Shown: piece after piece, positions 1 through 5,915 of the stretch
Position numbering within the stretch: position 1 is the stretch's first letter
Layout of the letters: each line of letters starts with the position of its first letter
Source: Chloroflexota bacterium
GTDB taxonomy: Bacteria; Chloroflexota; Anaerolineae; 4572-78
Direction: 5' to 3'
DNA: 10,068 nt
NCBI GenBank assembly: GCA_024278725.1
Contig: JAJRSQ010000302.1
Coordinates: 1-10,068, forward strand
Notes under the pieces: model-generated
Seen by the model: only the letters and a program-made list of their open reading frames with translations
What the model was told of the DNA's origin: nothing
The model's database searches: none
Position numbers and translations under genes: made by a program

Positions 1-470
1 CCGCCGTGCGAGCGCAATACGCCCAGCCCGCGCATTTTCCCTTCGGACGCAAATTTGCCGAGCGGTCCGTTCATACTTCCTTCGATGTGATGGATGACGC
101 CACTTTCCAAATGTTTGATGATGGGGGCGTGGCACGGGAATGATGCCGACGGGAACCAAACCAAATCTTTCACGCCCAATTCGGCGGCGATGTCGAAAAT
201 TTGGTTGGCGACCAAATCGCCGTTGCGGAAATGGTGGTGGGTGGAAATGGTCATCCCGTCGCGCAACCCGGCGGCGATGAGCGCGGCGCGCAGGCTGGGC
301 TGGCGTTTGTCGCCGTCGGGGGGATAATCGGCGCAGGTGGGGATGGGCGGGGCGTATTTTCGTCCCGTCGGGCGATATTTCCCCACGCCCCGGAATGGAA
401 TCGCGGGCACACCGTTCACTTCGGTGGGAACCGGTCGCCCGGCGGCGTTTGTGGTAAAGTTCTGGGACAT
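1..470 (-). CDS. citF: Citrate lyase alpha subunit (citrate CoA-transferase), N-terminal part, cut by window edge
   Basis: CitF is the alpha subunit of citrate lyase. It transfers the acyl-carrier thioester from acetyl to citrate, giving citryl-ACP, which the beta subunit cleaves. About 156 residues are visible; the full family is about 500, so the rest lies beyond base 1. The visible part follows the family closely: FRGVGKYRPTGRK near residue 26, CADYPPDGDKR near 46, an ISTHHHFRNGD block near 75, and FPCHAPIIKH near 111. The start is ATG at 468-470, with an AAAGGAG ribosome binding site six bases upstream. It is the last visible gene of the minus-strand cit operon, downstream of citDE, but separated from it by a repeat-flanked four-helix-bundle gene whose first repeat unit touches this ribosome binding site. 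No citC, citX or citG is visible; they may lie outside the window. The family assignment is firm. The gene is too short for the ORF track because it has no stop here. Confidence 0.93.
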   Translation of the reverse strand, partial: MSQNFTTNAAGRPVPTEVNGVPAIPFRGVGKYRPTGRKYAPPIPTCADYPPDGDKRQPSLRAALIAAGLRDGMTISTHHHFRNGDLVANQIFDIAAELGVKDLVWFPSASFPCHAPIIKHLESGVIHHIEGSMNGPLGKFASEGKMRGLGVLRSHG

Positions 471-476
471 AGTGCA

Positions 477-483
477 CTCCTTT
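477..483 (-). promoter_or_regulatory. Ribosome binding site of citF
   Basis: AAAGGAG on the minus strand lies six bases before the citF ATG. The heptamer array begins at the very next base (484), so the insertion border coincides with the upstream edge of this site. Confidence 0.8.
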
Positions 484-546
484 GGTTGTTAGCGGTCAGC
501 GGTTAGCTTTCAGCTTTCAGCTATCAGCTTTCGGCTTTCAGCTTTT
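484..546 (+). repeat. Heptamer array A-left, nine units of RGYNNTY
   Basis: Nine consecutive 7-bp units start at 484, 491, 498, 505, 512, 519, 526, 533 and 540. All fit RGYNNTY, for example GGTTGTT, AGCGGTC, AGCTTTC and AGCTATC. The array is in inverted orientation to the array at 907-941. It supplies the last six codons (KLKAES) and the stop of the four-helix-bundle gene. Its left edge abuts the citF ribosome binding site. Confidence 0.85.
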
Positions 547-883
547 TGATGAACGATGCCAGCATGCGTTTGACTTCGGTGGTTTGATTGTGCAATCGCT
601 GATAATCGGTTATTTCAATAAAGTTCAGCTCGCGGCTCAAAAGCAGTTGATACTCCAATTCACTCGCCGAACCCATCGCAATGTGCAAAAAACGTCTTAA
701 ATCGGCATCACTGCCTCTGCCGCAACCTTCGGCGATGTTGGTGGGAATGGATGCACAGGAACGCCGTATTTGGCTGATTAAGCCGTACTTCTCATCCGCA
801 GGAAATTTTTGGGTTGCCTGATAAATTTCCAAAGTCAAATGATGACTTTTCTCCCACACAGTTAATTTTCTGAAATCTTTCAT
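524..883 (-). CDS. Four-helix-bundle protein (S23 / 23S rRNA intervening-sequence protein family)
   Basis: This 119-residue protein has the hallmarks of the four-helix-bundle family first known from intervening sequences in 23S rRNA, which is also related in fold to the Avd accessory protein of diversity-generating retroelements. Visible signs are FRKLTVWEKSHHLTLEIYQ at residues 4-22, FPADEKYGLISQIRRSCASI at about 27-46, PTNIAEGCGR at about 47-56, and a late SASELEYQLLL helix. The biochemical role is unknown; stand-alone members may bind nucleic acid. The start is ATG 881-883 with only a weak GAG-type ribosome binding site. The stop and last six residues are read from the flanking heptamer array, so the C-terminus is repeat-derived. 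The gene is unrelated to citrate metabolism and interrupts the cit operon, which argues that it arrived as cargo of the repeat element. The family call is firm; the function is not. Confidence 0.9.
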   Translation of the reverse strand: MKDFRKLTVWEKSHHLTLEIYQATQKFPADEKYGLISQIRRSCASIPTNIAEGCGRGSDADLRRFLHIAMGSASELEYQLLLSRELNFIEITDYQRLHNQTTEVKRMLASFIKKLKAES

Positions 884-906
884 AATTTACTCGCACGAAA
901 GAAATT

Positions 907-941
907 GAAAGCTAATCGCTGACGGCTGAAAGCTGACCGCT
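907..941 (-). repeat. Heptamer array A-right, five units, inverted relative to A-left
   Basis: Five consecutive 7-bp units start at 907, 914, 921, 928 and 935 (GAAAGCT, AATCGCT, GACGGCT, GAAAGCT, GACCGCT). On the minus strand these are RGYNNTY units, the same class as at 484-546 but in opposite orientation. Read as minus-strand codons, bases 941 to 912 give the last nine residues of CitDE and its TAG stop. Confidence 0.83.
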
Positions 942-2114
942 CTTCTCCCCCAACGCCACCACCCGCAGCGCGCGTTTGACCACTGGCGGGTCGATCATTT
1001 TCGAGCCGAGGGAGACGACGCCCAGCCCTTTGGCGGTGGCGTCTTCAAATGCGGCGACGATTTTGCGCGCTTTTTCCAATTCGGCGGGGGTGGGCGCGAA
1101 AGCGGCGTGGATGGGCGCAATCTGGCGGGGATGGATGCAGCCCATCCCGTCGAAACCGAGCATTTTCGATTCGCCGACGACGCGGCGCAGGGCGTCCATA
1201 TCGCTCACATCGGAAAAGACGGAGTCAATCGGCTGGACACCGGCGGCACGAGCGGCGTTCACCAGTTGGCTGCGCGCGAAGAACGATTCGCGCCCTTCTG
1301 GCGTGCGCGCCGCGCCGATGTCGGCGGTGTAATCCTCCAAGCCGATGGCGAGCGCAGCGACATTGGGACCGGCGGCGGCGATGGGGTACGCATTCACCAC
1401 CCCCAACGCGCTTTCGATGATGGGCATCAGCCACACGGGGTATTCGATGCCGTGCGCGGCGGCAATCTCGGCGATTTTTGCGTCCACCGCCCGCACCTGT
1501 TCCGCCGATTCCACCTTCGGGATGAGGATCAGGTTCACATTGTGCGGAATGACCATCGCCAAATCGTCCAATCCACGGGGCAGTTGATTGATGCGCACCA
1601 TTCGTTCCGCGCCGTAAAAATCAACCTGCCGCAGGGCGTTGCGCACCAGCAGACGGGCTTCGTCTTTTTTCGGCGGGGCGACAGAATCTTCCAAATCCAG
1701 AATGATGCCGTCGGGTTGGTGAACGCCCGCGTTGAGCATCAACTTGGGCGTGTTGCCGGGCAGATAGAGCCGGCTGCGGCGGAAGCGGTCTTTTTCGGTG
1801 CGATATTGATTCTGCGGCAGTATGTCGGGCAGAAATTGACGGTCGGTATCCACCACCTGTTTGATGGCGGATTCCAGCCGCGCGGCAATCACAAAATCGA
1901 GCGCGCCCGCGTCTTCGATGGTCACGGCAGCGTGTGCCACCCCGAAAAACGCCAGCACATCCCGCGCCAGCGATTCAATCGCTTCGCCATAAAGCGCCCG
2001 AACTTTGCTGCGCACATCCAGCCGGATGCCGCCGCCGGTGGCGGGCTGAACGGTCACGCGGCAATCGGAGCGCACACCGTCGCCAAAATTTCCAGCAATT
2101 CCCATCTCTTTCAA
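912..2114 (-). CDS. citE: Citrate lyase acyl carrier protein - beta subunit fusion (CitD-CitE)
   Basis: This 400-residue protein joins two citrate lyase parts usually made separately. Residues 1 to about 95 resemble the gamma subunit CitD: the SDC motif has Ser16 as the expected attachment site for the phosphoribosyl-dephospho-CoA prosthetic group, followed by a GGGIRLDV segment and ALDFVIAARLESA near 71. Residues from about 112 to 390 are CitE, the citryl-ACP lyase of the HpcH/HpaI aldolase superfamily: RSRLYLPGNTPK, LDLEDSV at 139-145, VRIN with Arg174, PKVES with Glu201, IIES with Glu234, LEDYTADIG near 259 and GCIHPRQI near 325. Together these would carry the thioester and split citryl-ACP to oxaloacetate plus acetyl-ACP. 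TTG at 2112-2114 is taken as the start because GGAGG lies six bases upstream; the next in-frame ATG (2103-2105) would be 15 bases away. The last nine residues come from the adjacent repeat array and are not native CitE sequence. Confidence 0.92.
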   Translation of the reverse strand: MKEMGIAGNFGDGVRSDCRVTVQPATGGGIRLDVRSKVRALYGEAIESLARDVLAFFGVAHAAVTIEDAGALDFVIAARLESAIKQVVDTDRQFLPDILPQNQYRTEKDRFRRSRLYLPGNTPKLMLNAGVHQPDGIILDLEDSVAPPKKDEARLLVRNALRQVDFYGAERMVRINQLPRGLDDLAMVIPHNVNLILIPKVESAEQVRAVDAKIAEIAAAHGIEYPVWLMPIIESALGVVNAYPIAAAGPNVAALAIGLEDYTADIGAARTPEGRESFFARSQLVNAARAAGVQPIDSVFSDVSDMDALRRVVGESKMLGFDGMGCIHPRQIAPIHAAFAPTPAELEKARKIVAAFEDATAKGLGVVSLGSKMIDPPVVKRALRVVALGEKSGQLSAVSD

Positions 2115-2120
2115 GAGAAC

Positions 2121-2129
2121 CCTCCTTTT
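2121..2129 (-). promoter_or_regulatory. Ribosome binding site selecting the TTG start of citDE
   Basis: The minus strand reads AAAAGGAGG, with six bases between GGAGG and the TTG start. The in-frame ATG three codons later would be 15 bases from it, so TTG is the better-placed initiator. The cargo-less heptamer element begins about nine bases upstream. Confidence 0.75.
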
Positions 2130-2138
2130 CGGGGTGTT

Positions 2139-2250
2139 AGTTTTCGGTTTTTAGTTTTTGGTTATCAGTTTTTGGTTATCAGTGGTTGGTTCCCGATAAC
2201 TGACAACCGATAACTGAAAACTGATAGCTGATAGCTGACAACCAAAAACT
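2139..2250. repeat. Cargo-less inverted heptamer array in the citDE leader (possible long hairpin)
   Basis: Bases 2139-2191 hold seven full RGYNNTY units and a partial one (AGTTTTC, GGTTTTT, AGTTTTT, GGTTATC and similar). After the three bases CCC, bases 2195-2250 hold eight units in the reverse orientation (GATAACT, GACAACC, GATAGCT and similar). The two arms are largely complementary, so a transcript from the cit promoter could fold into a long imperfect stem. Unit class and arrangement match the cassette at 484-941, but nothing lies between the arms. As there, the arm nearest the cit gene has plus-strand RGYNNTY orientation and sits directly upstream of a ribosome binding site. Confidence 0.85.
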
Positions 2251-2379
2251 TTTTGGTAATAGAAAACCCTCCCATCCACAGAGGATGAAAGGGCACATAC
2301 TCTAATTTTAGACCAACGCCGGCTTCGATATATCCATATTCCCAGCCCAAAAATACATTGCCGTGAAAATTCCCTCAAT

Positions 2380-2407
2380 AGTATATCAGAATGAAATGGG
2401 GTGTCAA
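2380..2407 (-). promoter_or_regulatory. Sigma-70-like promoter of the cit operon
   Basis: On the minus strand a perfect TTGACA (2402-2407) and a TATACT (2380-2385) are separated by 16 bases. Transcription would start near 2373, giving a leader of about 260 bases that includes the whole inverted heptamer array. This is the best-matching promoter in the window; its activity is inferred from sequence only. Confidence 0.6.
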
Positions 2408-2452
2408 TGTTGCAATCCCGAATTTTGCAGTTGATGAAATCGGCGGGGCGGG

Positions 2453-2481
2453 TTGGTGAAGTTTGGCGTTTTGACTATAAT
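2453..2481 (+). promoter_or_regulatory. Promoter of the PAP2 - YchF-like gene pair
   Basis: A perfect TATAAT (2476-2481) lies 17 bases after TTGGTG (2453-2458), about 38 bases before the PAP2 start. An overlapping alternative is TTGACT (2471-2476) with TATGCT (2493-2498) at 16-base spacing. Confidence 0.5.
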
Positions 2482-2519
2482 CCATAACGCATTATGCTTT
2501 AAAGGCTATAGATGATTGT

Positions 2520-3158
2520 ATGGAAGAAATGACACAACCGTATTTACATATTTCACCCGGAAAAATAAATAAATTCGCAAAAATTTTATCCGATGTGGCG
2601 AATCCCGTATTCAGCGGAATTTTCGTGATTGGGCTGCTGATGTTCCGCCTCATCCCCAACCCCACCGACGCGATGAAATGGATGCTCATCACCGTGGCGC
2701 TCACCGCCATTCCGACGGTAACTTACGTGCTGTATCTGGTGCGCACCGGCTATCTGGTGGATATTTATATGCCGGAACGCGAAAAACGGCTGAAGCCCAT
2801 CAGCGTTATTTCGGTGTGGCTGCTCATCAGTTTGGGGATTTTAATGCTGGTAAACGCCCCCAATGCGATGCTCATTATGCTGACCGCTGTGATTGTCCAA
2901 GTCGGTTTTTTGGGCGTCATCACCGTGCTGTGGAAAATCAGTTTCCACAGCGCAACCATTATGGCAGTTGCCACCATCACCGCGATGATTCCGCGCCCGA
3001 CGCTGGCGTTAGGGTTATTCGCGCTGGTTCCACTGGTCGGATGGGCGCGGGTGCGCCTGAAACGCCACACGCCGATGCAGGTCGTCGCCGGGTATGGCGC
3101 GGGCTTCATCGTCGCGTATCTGGCGTATCACTTTGTGAAAATTTACATTCCCATTTAA
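2520..3158 (+). CDS. PAP2-superfamily membrane phosphatase
   Basis: This 212-residue integral membrane protein has about five or six hydrophobic segments. The degenerate phosphatidic-acid-phosphatase signature can be followed: a basic block PEREKRLKP at residues 85-93 for motif 1, KISFH at 139-143 with His143 for motif 2, and ARVRLKRHTPMQVVAG at 176-191 with Arg177 and His183 (R-x5-H) for motif 3. The classical Asp four residues after the second His is Gln187 here. Members remove phosphate from lipid phosphates or undecaprenyl/prenyl diphosphates at the membrane; the substrate of this one cannot be told. The start could be ATG 2520 or ATG 2529; neither has a strong ribosome binding site, although GGAAG precedes the second closely. 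It is followed after 21 bases by the YchF-like gene, so the two are probably co-transcribed. Confidence 0.82.
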   Translation: MEEMTQPYLHISPGKINKFAKILSDVANPVFSGIFVIGLLMFRLIPNPTDAMKWMLITVALTAIPTVTYVLYLVRTGYLVDIYMPEREKRLKPISVISVWLLISLGILMLVNAPNAMLIMLTAVIVQVGFLGVITVLWKISFHSATIMAVATITAMIPRPTLALGLFALVPLVGWARVRLKRHTPMQVVAGYGAGFIVAYLAYHFVKIYIPI

Positions 3159-3179
3159 ACCACCATTGAGGAAACGATT

Positions 3180-4265
3180 ATGAAAATTGGACTTGTGGGC
3201 TTGCCGAACAGCGGCAAAACAACGGTCTTCAACGCGCTCACCCGTGGTGACGCGCCGACAACCGCATACAGCAGCGGTACGCTCGATGTGCATTCGCTGG
3301 TGGTAGACGTCCCCGATGAACGGATTGACCGGCTGGTCGAAATGTATGTGCCGAAAAAAATCACGCACGCCAAAGTCGCCTACGCCGACATCGGCGGGAT
3401 GCGCAGCGATATTGAGCGCGGCGTGTCCATCACCGGCGAACAATTGGGGCTGATTTCCACCAACGACGCGCTGATTCACGTGGTGCGCGCATTTGAAGAT
3501 GAGAATATCCCCCACCCGTTGAAAACGGTCGACCCCATGCGCGATATTTCGGTGCTGGACGCGGAATTTCTGCTCTCGGATTTGAGCAAAATCGAAAACC
3601 GGATGCCCAAATTGGAGGCAAATTTGAAGCGGGGAAAACTCCTTCCTTCATTTGAAAATGACCGGAAAGAGCACGCCCTGCTTTTGCGGCTGAAAGATGC
3701 GCTGGAAAACGATACCCCCATCCGCGATTTGGATTTGACGGACGATGAACGAAAATTGATGCGCGGGTTTCAATTCCTCACCGAAAAACCGATGATGGTA
3801 CTCATCAATATGGGGGATGAAGGCTACCCCGGCGCGGCGAACATCGAATATCCGCACAAAAATTCGGTGGTATCCACCATTCGCGGACGGCTGGAAATGG
3901 ACATCGTGCAGTTGGACGAAGATGACGCGGCGATGTTCATGGAAGAGTACAGCATCACCGAATTGAGCTTGAACCGCATCATCCACGAAAGTTATGCCTT
4001 GCTCAGCCGGATGGTTTTTTTCACGGCGGGGGAAAAAGAGGTGCGGGCGTGGGAAGCCCCGCTGAATGCCACCGCCGTCGCCTGCGCGGGGGTCATCCAC
4101 AGCGATTTGGAACGCGGGTTCATCCGCGCGGAGGTTGTCAGTTACGATGACTTGATTGCTGCCGGGTCGGAAGCGGAGGCAAAAGCGCGCGGCACATACC
4201 GGCTTGAGGGGCGGGATTATATTGTGCAGGATGGGGACGTGCTGGTGATTCGGTTCAACGTGTAA
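3180..4265 (+). CDS. ychF: Divergent YchF/OLA1-type P-loop NTPase with C-terminal TGS-like domain (DUF933)
   Basis: This 361-residue translation-factor-class NTPase has a P-loop GLPNSGKTT at residues 7-15 and DIGG (switch II) at 70-73. Family sequence HVVRAFEDENIPHP lies near 100, followed by a helical/coiled-coil section at about 125-195. The base-recognition site NMGDE is at 210-214. The C-terminal TGS-like domain (about 277-361) is strongly YchF-like: FFTAGEKEVRAW, GVIHSDLERGFIRAEV and RDYIVQDGDV. YchF proteins are ribosome-associated ATPases linked to stress. Two features are unusual: the PF-x-TI segment after the P-loop is replaced by SSGTL, and the usual NxxE is NMGD followed by E, so nucleotide preference is uncertain. 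The start ATG has GAGGA seven bases upstream. It may be a second YchF paralogue and not the housekeeping copy; I cannot tell from this window. Confidence 0.85.
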   Translation: MKIGLVGLPNSGKTTVFNALTRGDAPTTAYSSGTLDVHSLVVDVPDERIDRLVEMYVPKKITHAKVAYADIGGMRSDIERGVSITGEQLGLISTNDALIHVVRAFEDENIPHPLKTVDPMRDISVLDAEFLLSDLSKIENRMPKLEANLKRGKLLPSFENDRKEHALLLRLKDALENDTPIRDLDLTDDERKLMRGFQFLTEKPMMVLINMGDEGYPGAANIEYPHKNSVVSTIRGRLEMDIVQLDEDDAAMFMEEYSITELSLNRIIHESYALLSRMVFFTAGEKEVRAWEAPLNATAVACAGVIHSDLERGFIRAEVVSYDDLIAAGSEAEAKARGTYRLEGRDYIVQDGDVLVIRFNV

Positions 4266-4278
4266 ACCACCCCGTAAT

Positions 4279-5157
4279 TCATGCCCGGTTGTACGCCGCC
4301 ACTACAGGCTGCAACTGCTGCAACACATCCAGATGCGCCTGCGGCGAAGCCAGCCCCATGCCCATGGTGCTGAACGCCAAATGGGTCGCGCCGATGTCCG
4401 CCCACGCGCGGATTTCCGTTTCCCACTGCGCGGGCGGCATATCCTTCAACTTGAAACGTCCATCCACCCCGAATTCGGCGAATGAACGACCTTCCGCCGC
4501 CAAATAGCCCGCCAAATCATCGAGCTGTTTTCGCAACGCATCGCCGGGGCGTCCGCCGGGAAACCAGCCATCGCCCAGACGCGCCGCACGCCGCAAAACC
4601 ACATCGGCAAAACCGCCAAACCAGATGGGGATTCGACGCGGCGGCAACGGGTTCAACCCCAATTGCTCAACCTGATGGAATTCTCCGCTGAAGGATACCA
4701 GCGGCTCGCGCCACAGCGCCCGAATCAAACGCACCTGCTCTTCGATGCGCCGCCCACGGGTGTGAAAATCAACCCCCATCCCCGCAAATTCGGCATCGTT
4801 CCAACCCACCCCCACCCCCAGTCGGAAACGTCCGCCGGAAAGGATGTCCACCTCCGCCGCCTGTTTCGCCACCAGTTGCGCCTGTCGCTGGGGAAGCACC
4901 AAAATGCCGGTGGCAAACTCCAGCGTGGCGGTCACGCCCGCCAAATACCCGAACAACACAAATGGCTCGTGAAACGCATCGCGGTAATCATACGGGCGGT
5001 AGCCCTCCCAACCGGGGCGATTGGGGTCTGCGCCCAAAATATGCTCGTAGGTCAAAATATACCGGTAGCCCATCCCCTCTAACGCCTGCGCAAAATCCTT
5101 CAGCGCCACGGGGTCGCTGCCGATTTCTGTTTGCGGAAAAACAACGCCAAGTTTCAT
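4279..5157 (-). CDS. LLM-class flavin/F420-dependent oxidoreductase
   Basis: A 292-residue member of the luciferase-like monooxygenase TIM-barrel family. It begins MKLGVVFPQTEIG and carries YILTYEHI near 34, ATGILVLPQR near 82, the hallmark LSGGRFRLGVGVGWN at 106-120, GRRIEEQVRLIRALW near 135 and PIWFGGFAD near 177. The pattern fits the F420-type subfamily, but FMN cannot be excluded, and the substrate is unknown. A longer frame starts at 5190. I chose ATG 5155-5157 because AAAGGAG lies six bases upstream and the family begins at MKLG. This ATG overlaps the upstream methyltransferase stop as ATGA, so translation is probably coupled. It is the last gene of a three-gene operon and ends 13 bases from the convergent YchF-like gene, with no terminator seen between them. 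Confidence 0.88.
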   Translation of the reverse strand: MKLGVVFPQTEIGSDPVALKDFAQALEGMGYRYILTYEHILGADPNRPGWEGYRPYDYRDAFHEPFVLFGYLAGVTATLEFATGILVLPQRQAQLVAKQAAEVDILSGGRFRLGVGVGWNDAEFAGMGVDFHTRGRRIEEQVRLIRALWREPLVSFSGEFHQVEQLGLNPLPPRRIPIWFGGFADVVLRRAARLGDGWFPGGRPGDALRKQLDDLAGYLAAEGRSFAEFGVDGRFKLKDMPPAQWETEIRAWADIGATHLAFSTMGMGLASPQAHLDVLQQLQPVVAAYNRA

Positions 5158-5894
5158 TCGCCGCTCCTTTCGTATGTACCCGAAACACACACCGAACTGC
5201 TGAATAAAGTGGGCAGAAGATTACTCCAGCGCCCCAACCGGCTACCGAAACCCAATCGCTTTTCCGGGCGAAAGCCTGCAATTCGATACAACTGCTCCAT
5301 CTGCCGAAAAGAAAAGTAGTGCAGATGTCCGCCATCCAGCAGAAGGGTCTGCGCGGGGTCGGTGCGAAAGCCCTCTTTCGGGGTGCCGGAATGGGTGGAT
5401 GGCGCACGCCCGCGCAAAATATTCCAGCGTTGGGGCAGAAAACCGACATTCGGGGTGACGGTGACCAGTTGCGTCCCCGGATGCGACAACTGCGCCAGCG
5501 TCCGCATTGCGCCGATGACATCCACCACGTGCTCAATCACATCCGCCCAGATGATACAGTCGAAAGGCGTGTCGAACATAGCGGGCAGAGCGTCGATTTC
5601 CGCCGCCACAATATCGCAATTGGGCAGCGCGGAAAGCGCACGGCGGGTATATTCCGCCCGCTCCGGGGACAATTCCGTACCGACCACCGCCTCGAAATGC
5701 GGTGCGAGCGCCAGTAAAACCTCGCCCCGCCCGCAGCCGATTTCCAGCAACCGCCCGCCGCGACGCGCCAAATAGACCAACGCCTGATAGCGGTCGCGCG
5801 GGTATCCATCCACCGTTGTGGGGCGCACCGAATCGCGGAATGGGTCGTGGCGGCAGAATTCATCGTATTTTGAGGAAAGTGAATCGGGGGTCAT
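5154..5894 (-). CDS. Class I SAM-dependent methyltransferase
   Basis: A 246-residue protein with a Rossmann-type methyltransferase core. SAM motif I is LLEIGCGRGEVL at residues 49-60, an acidic VVGTELSPERAEY follows at 70-82, AAEIDALP is near 97, and IIWADVIEHVVD at 114-125 is the DxxEH motif common in UbiG/MetW/Methyltransf_23-like proteins. The C-terminal GHLHYFSFRQMEQLYRIAGF (189-208) is typical of the same group. The substrate is unknown; members act on quinones, glycans and small molecules. It starts 21 bases after the hemolysin III gene, with no clear ribosome binding site, and its TGA overlaps the ATG of the LLM oxidoreductase by four bases. The pairing may mean a shared pathway, but this is only inference. 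Confidence 0.87.
   Translation of the reverse strand: MTPDSLSSKYDEFCRHDPFRDSVRPTTVDGYPRDRYQALVYLARRGGRLLEIGCGRGEVLLALAPHFEAVVGTELSPERAEYTRRALSALPNCDIVAAEIDALPAMFDTPFDCIIWADVIEHVVDVIGAMRTLAQLSHPGTQLVTVTPNVGFLPQRWNILRGRAPSTHSGTPKEGFRTDPAQTLLLDGGHLHYFSFRQMEQLYRIAGFRPEKRLGFGSRLGRWSNLLPTLFSSSVCVSGTYERSGE
5164..5170 (-). promoter_or_regulatory. Ribosome binding site setting the LLM oxidoreductase start
   Basis: AAAGGAG on the minus strand is six bases before ATG 5155-5157. It lies inside the end of the upstream methyltransferase gene and decides against the longer frame beginning at 5190. Confidence 0.75.
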
Positions 5895-5915
5895 AGCGTT
5901 GCGCGCCCGATGCGT

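Larger units (their letters stand above)
484..941. mobile_element. Putative insertion cassette: four-helix-bundle gene between inverted heptamer arrays
   Basis: A gene of about 360 bp is enclosed by a nine-unit array on the left and a five-unit array on the right. The arrays are inverted relative to each other, and both ends begin with the same ten bases, AGCGGTCAGC, counting inward from 491 and from 941. The cassette sits between citDE and citF, which are normally adjacent, so it looks like an insertion into the operon. No transposase is encoded and no target-site duplication is obvious, so any movement would need functions supplied in trans. A second element of the same repeat without cargo lies at 2139-2250. 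That it is mobile is inference; the repeats and the interrupted operon are seen directly. Confidence 0.5.
2115..2519. other. Divergent intergenic region between citDE and the PAP2 gene
   Basis: This 405-bp gene-free stretch holds the citDE ribosome binding site, an inverted heptamer array (2139-2250), a leader of about 120 bp without recognisable structure beyond a small CATCC/GGATG hairpin at 2273-2287, a cit-facing promoter (2380-2407) and a PAP2-facing promoter (2453-2481). Short open frames cross the leader, but they run into the repeats and lack a good ribosome binding site, so I do not call a gene here. Confidence 0.7.

Noticed and set aside
484..546. Heptamer units as a CRISPR array
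   Set aside because: Units are only 7 bp, directly adjacent, degenerate and without spacers; no cas genes are nearby.
482..700. Plus-strand frame of 72 codons across the left array
   Set aside because: It is antisense to the four-helix-bundle gene and starts in repeat sequence.
1107..2213. Long plus-strand frame of 368 codons opposite citDE
   Set aside because: It is the antisense of a clearly recognised citrate lyase gene, matches no family I know, and runs into the repeat array.
2165..2350. Leader peptide frame of 61 codons upstream of citDE
   Set aside because: It starts with TTG, has no good ribosome binding site, and its C-terminal half is repeat sequence; it could be a leftover but cannot be supported.
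5158..5190. Longer start for the LLM oxidoreductase at 5190
   Set aside because: The added eleven residues are not family-like, and the internal ATG has a well-spaced ribosome binding site and an ATGA overlap with the upstream gene.
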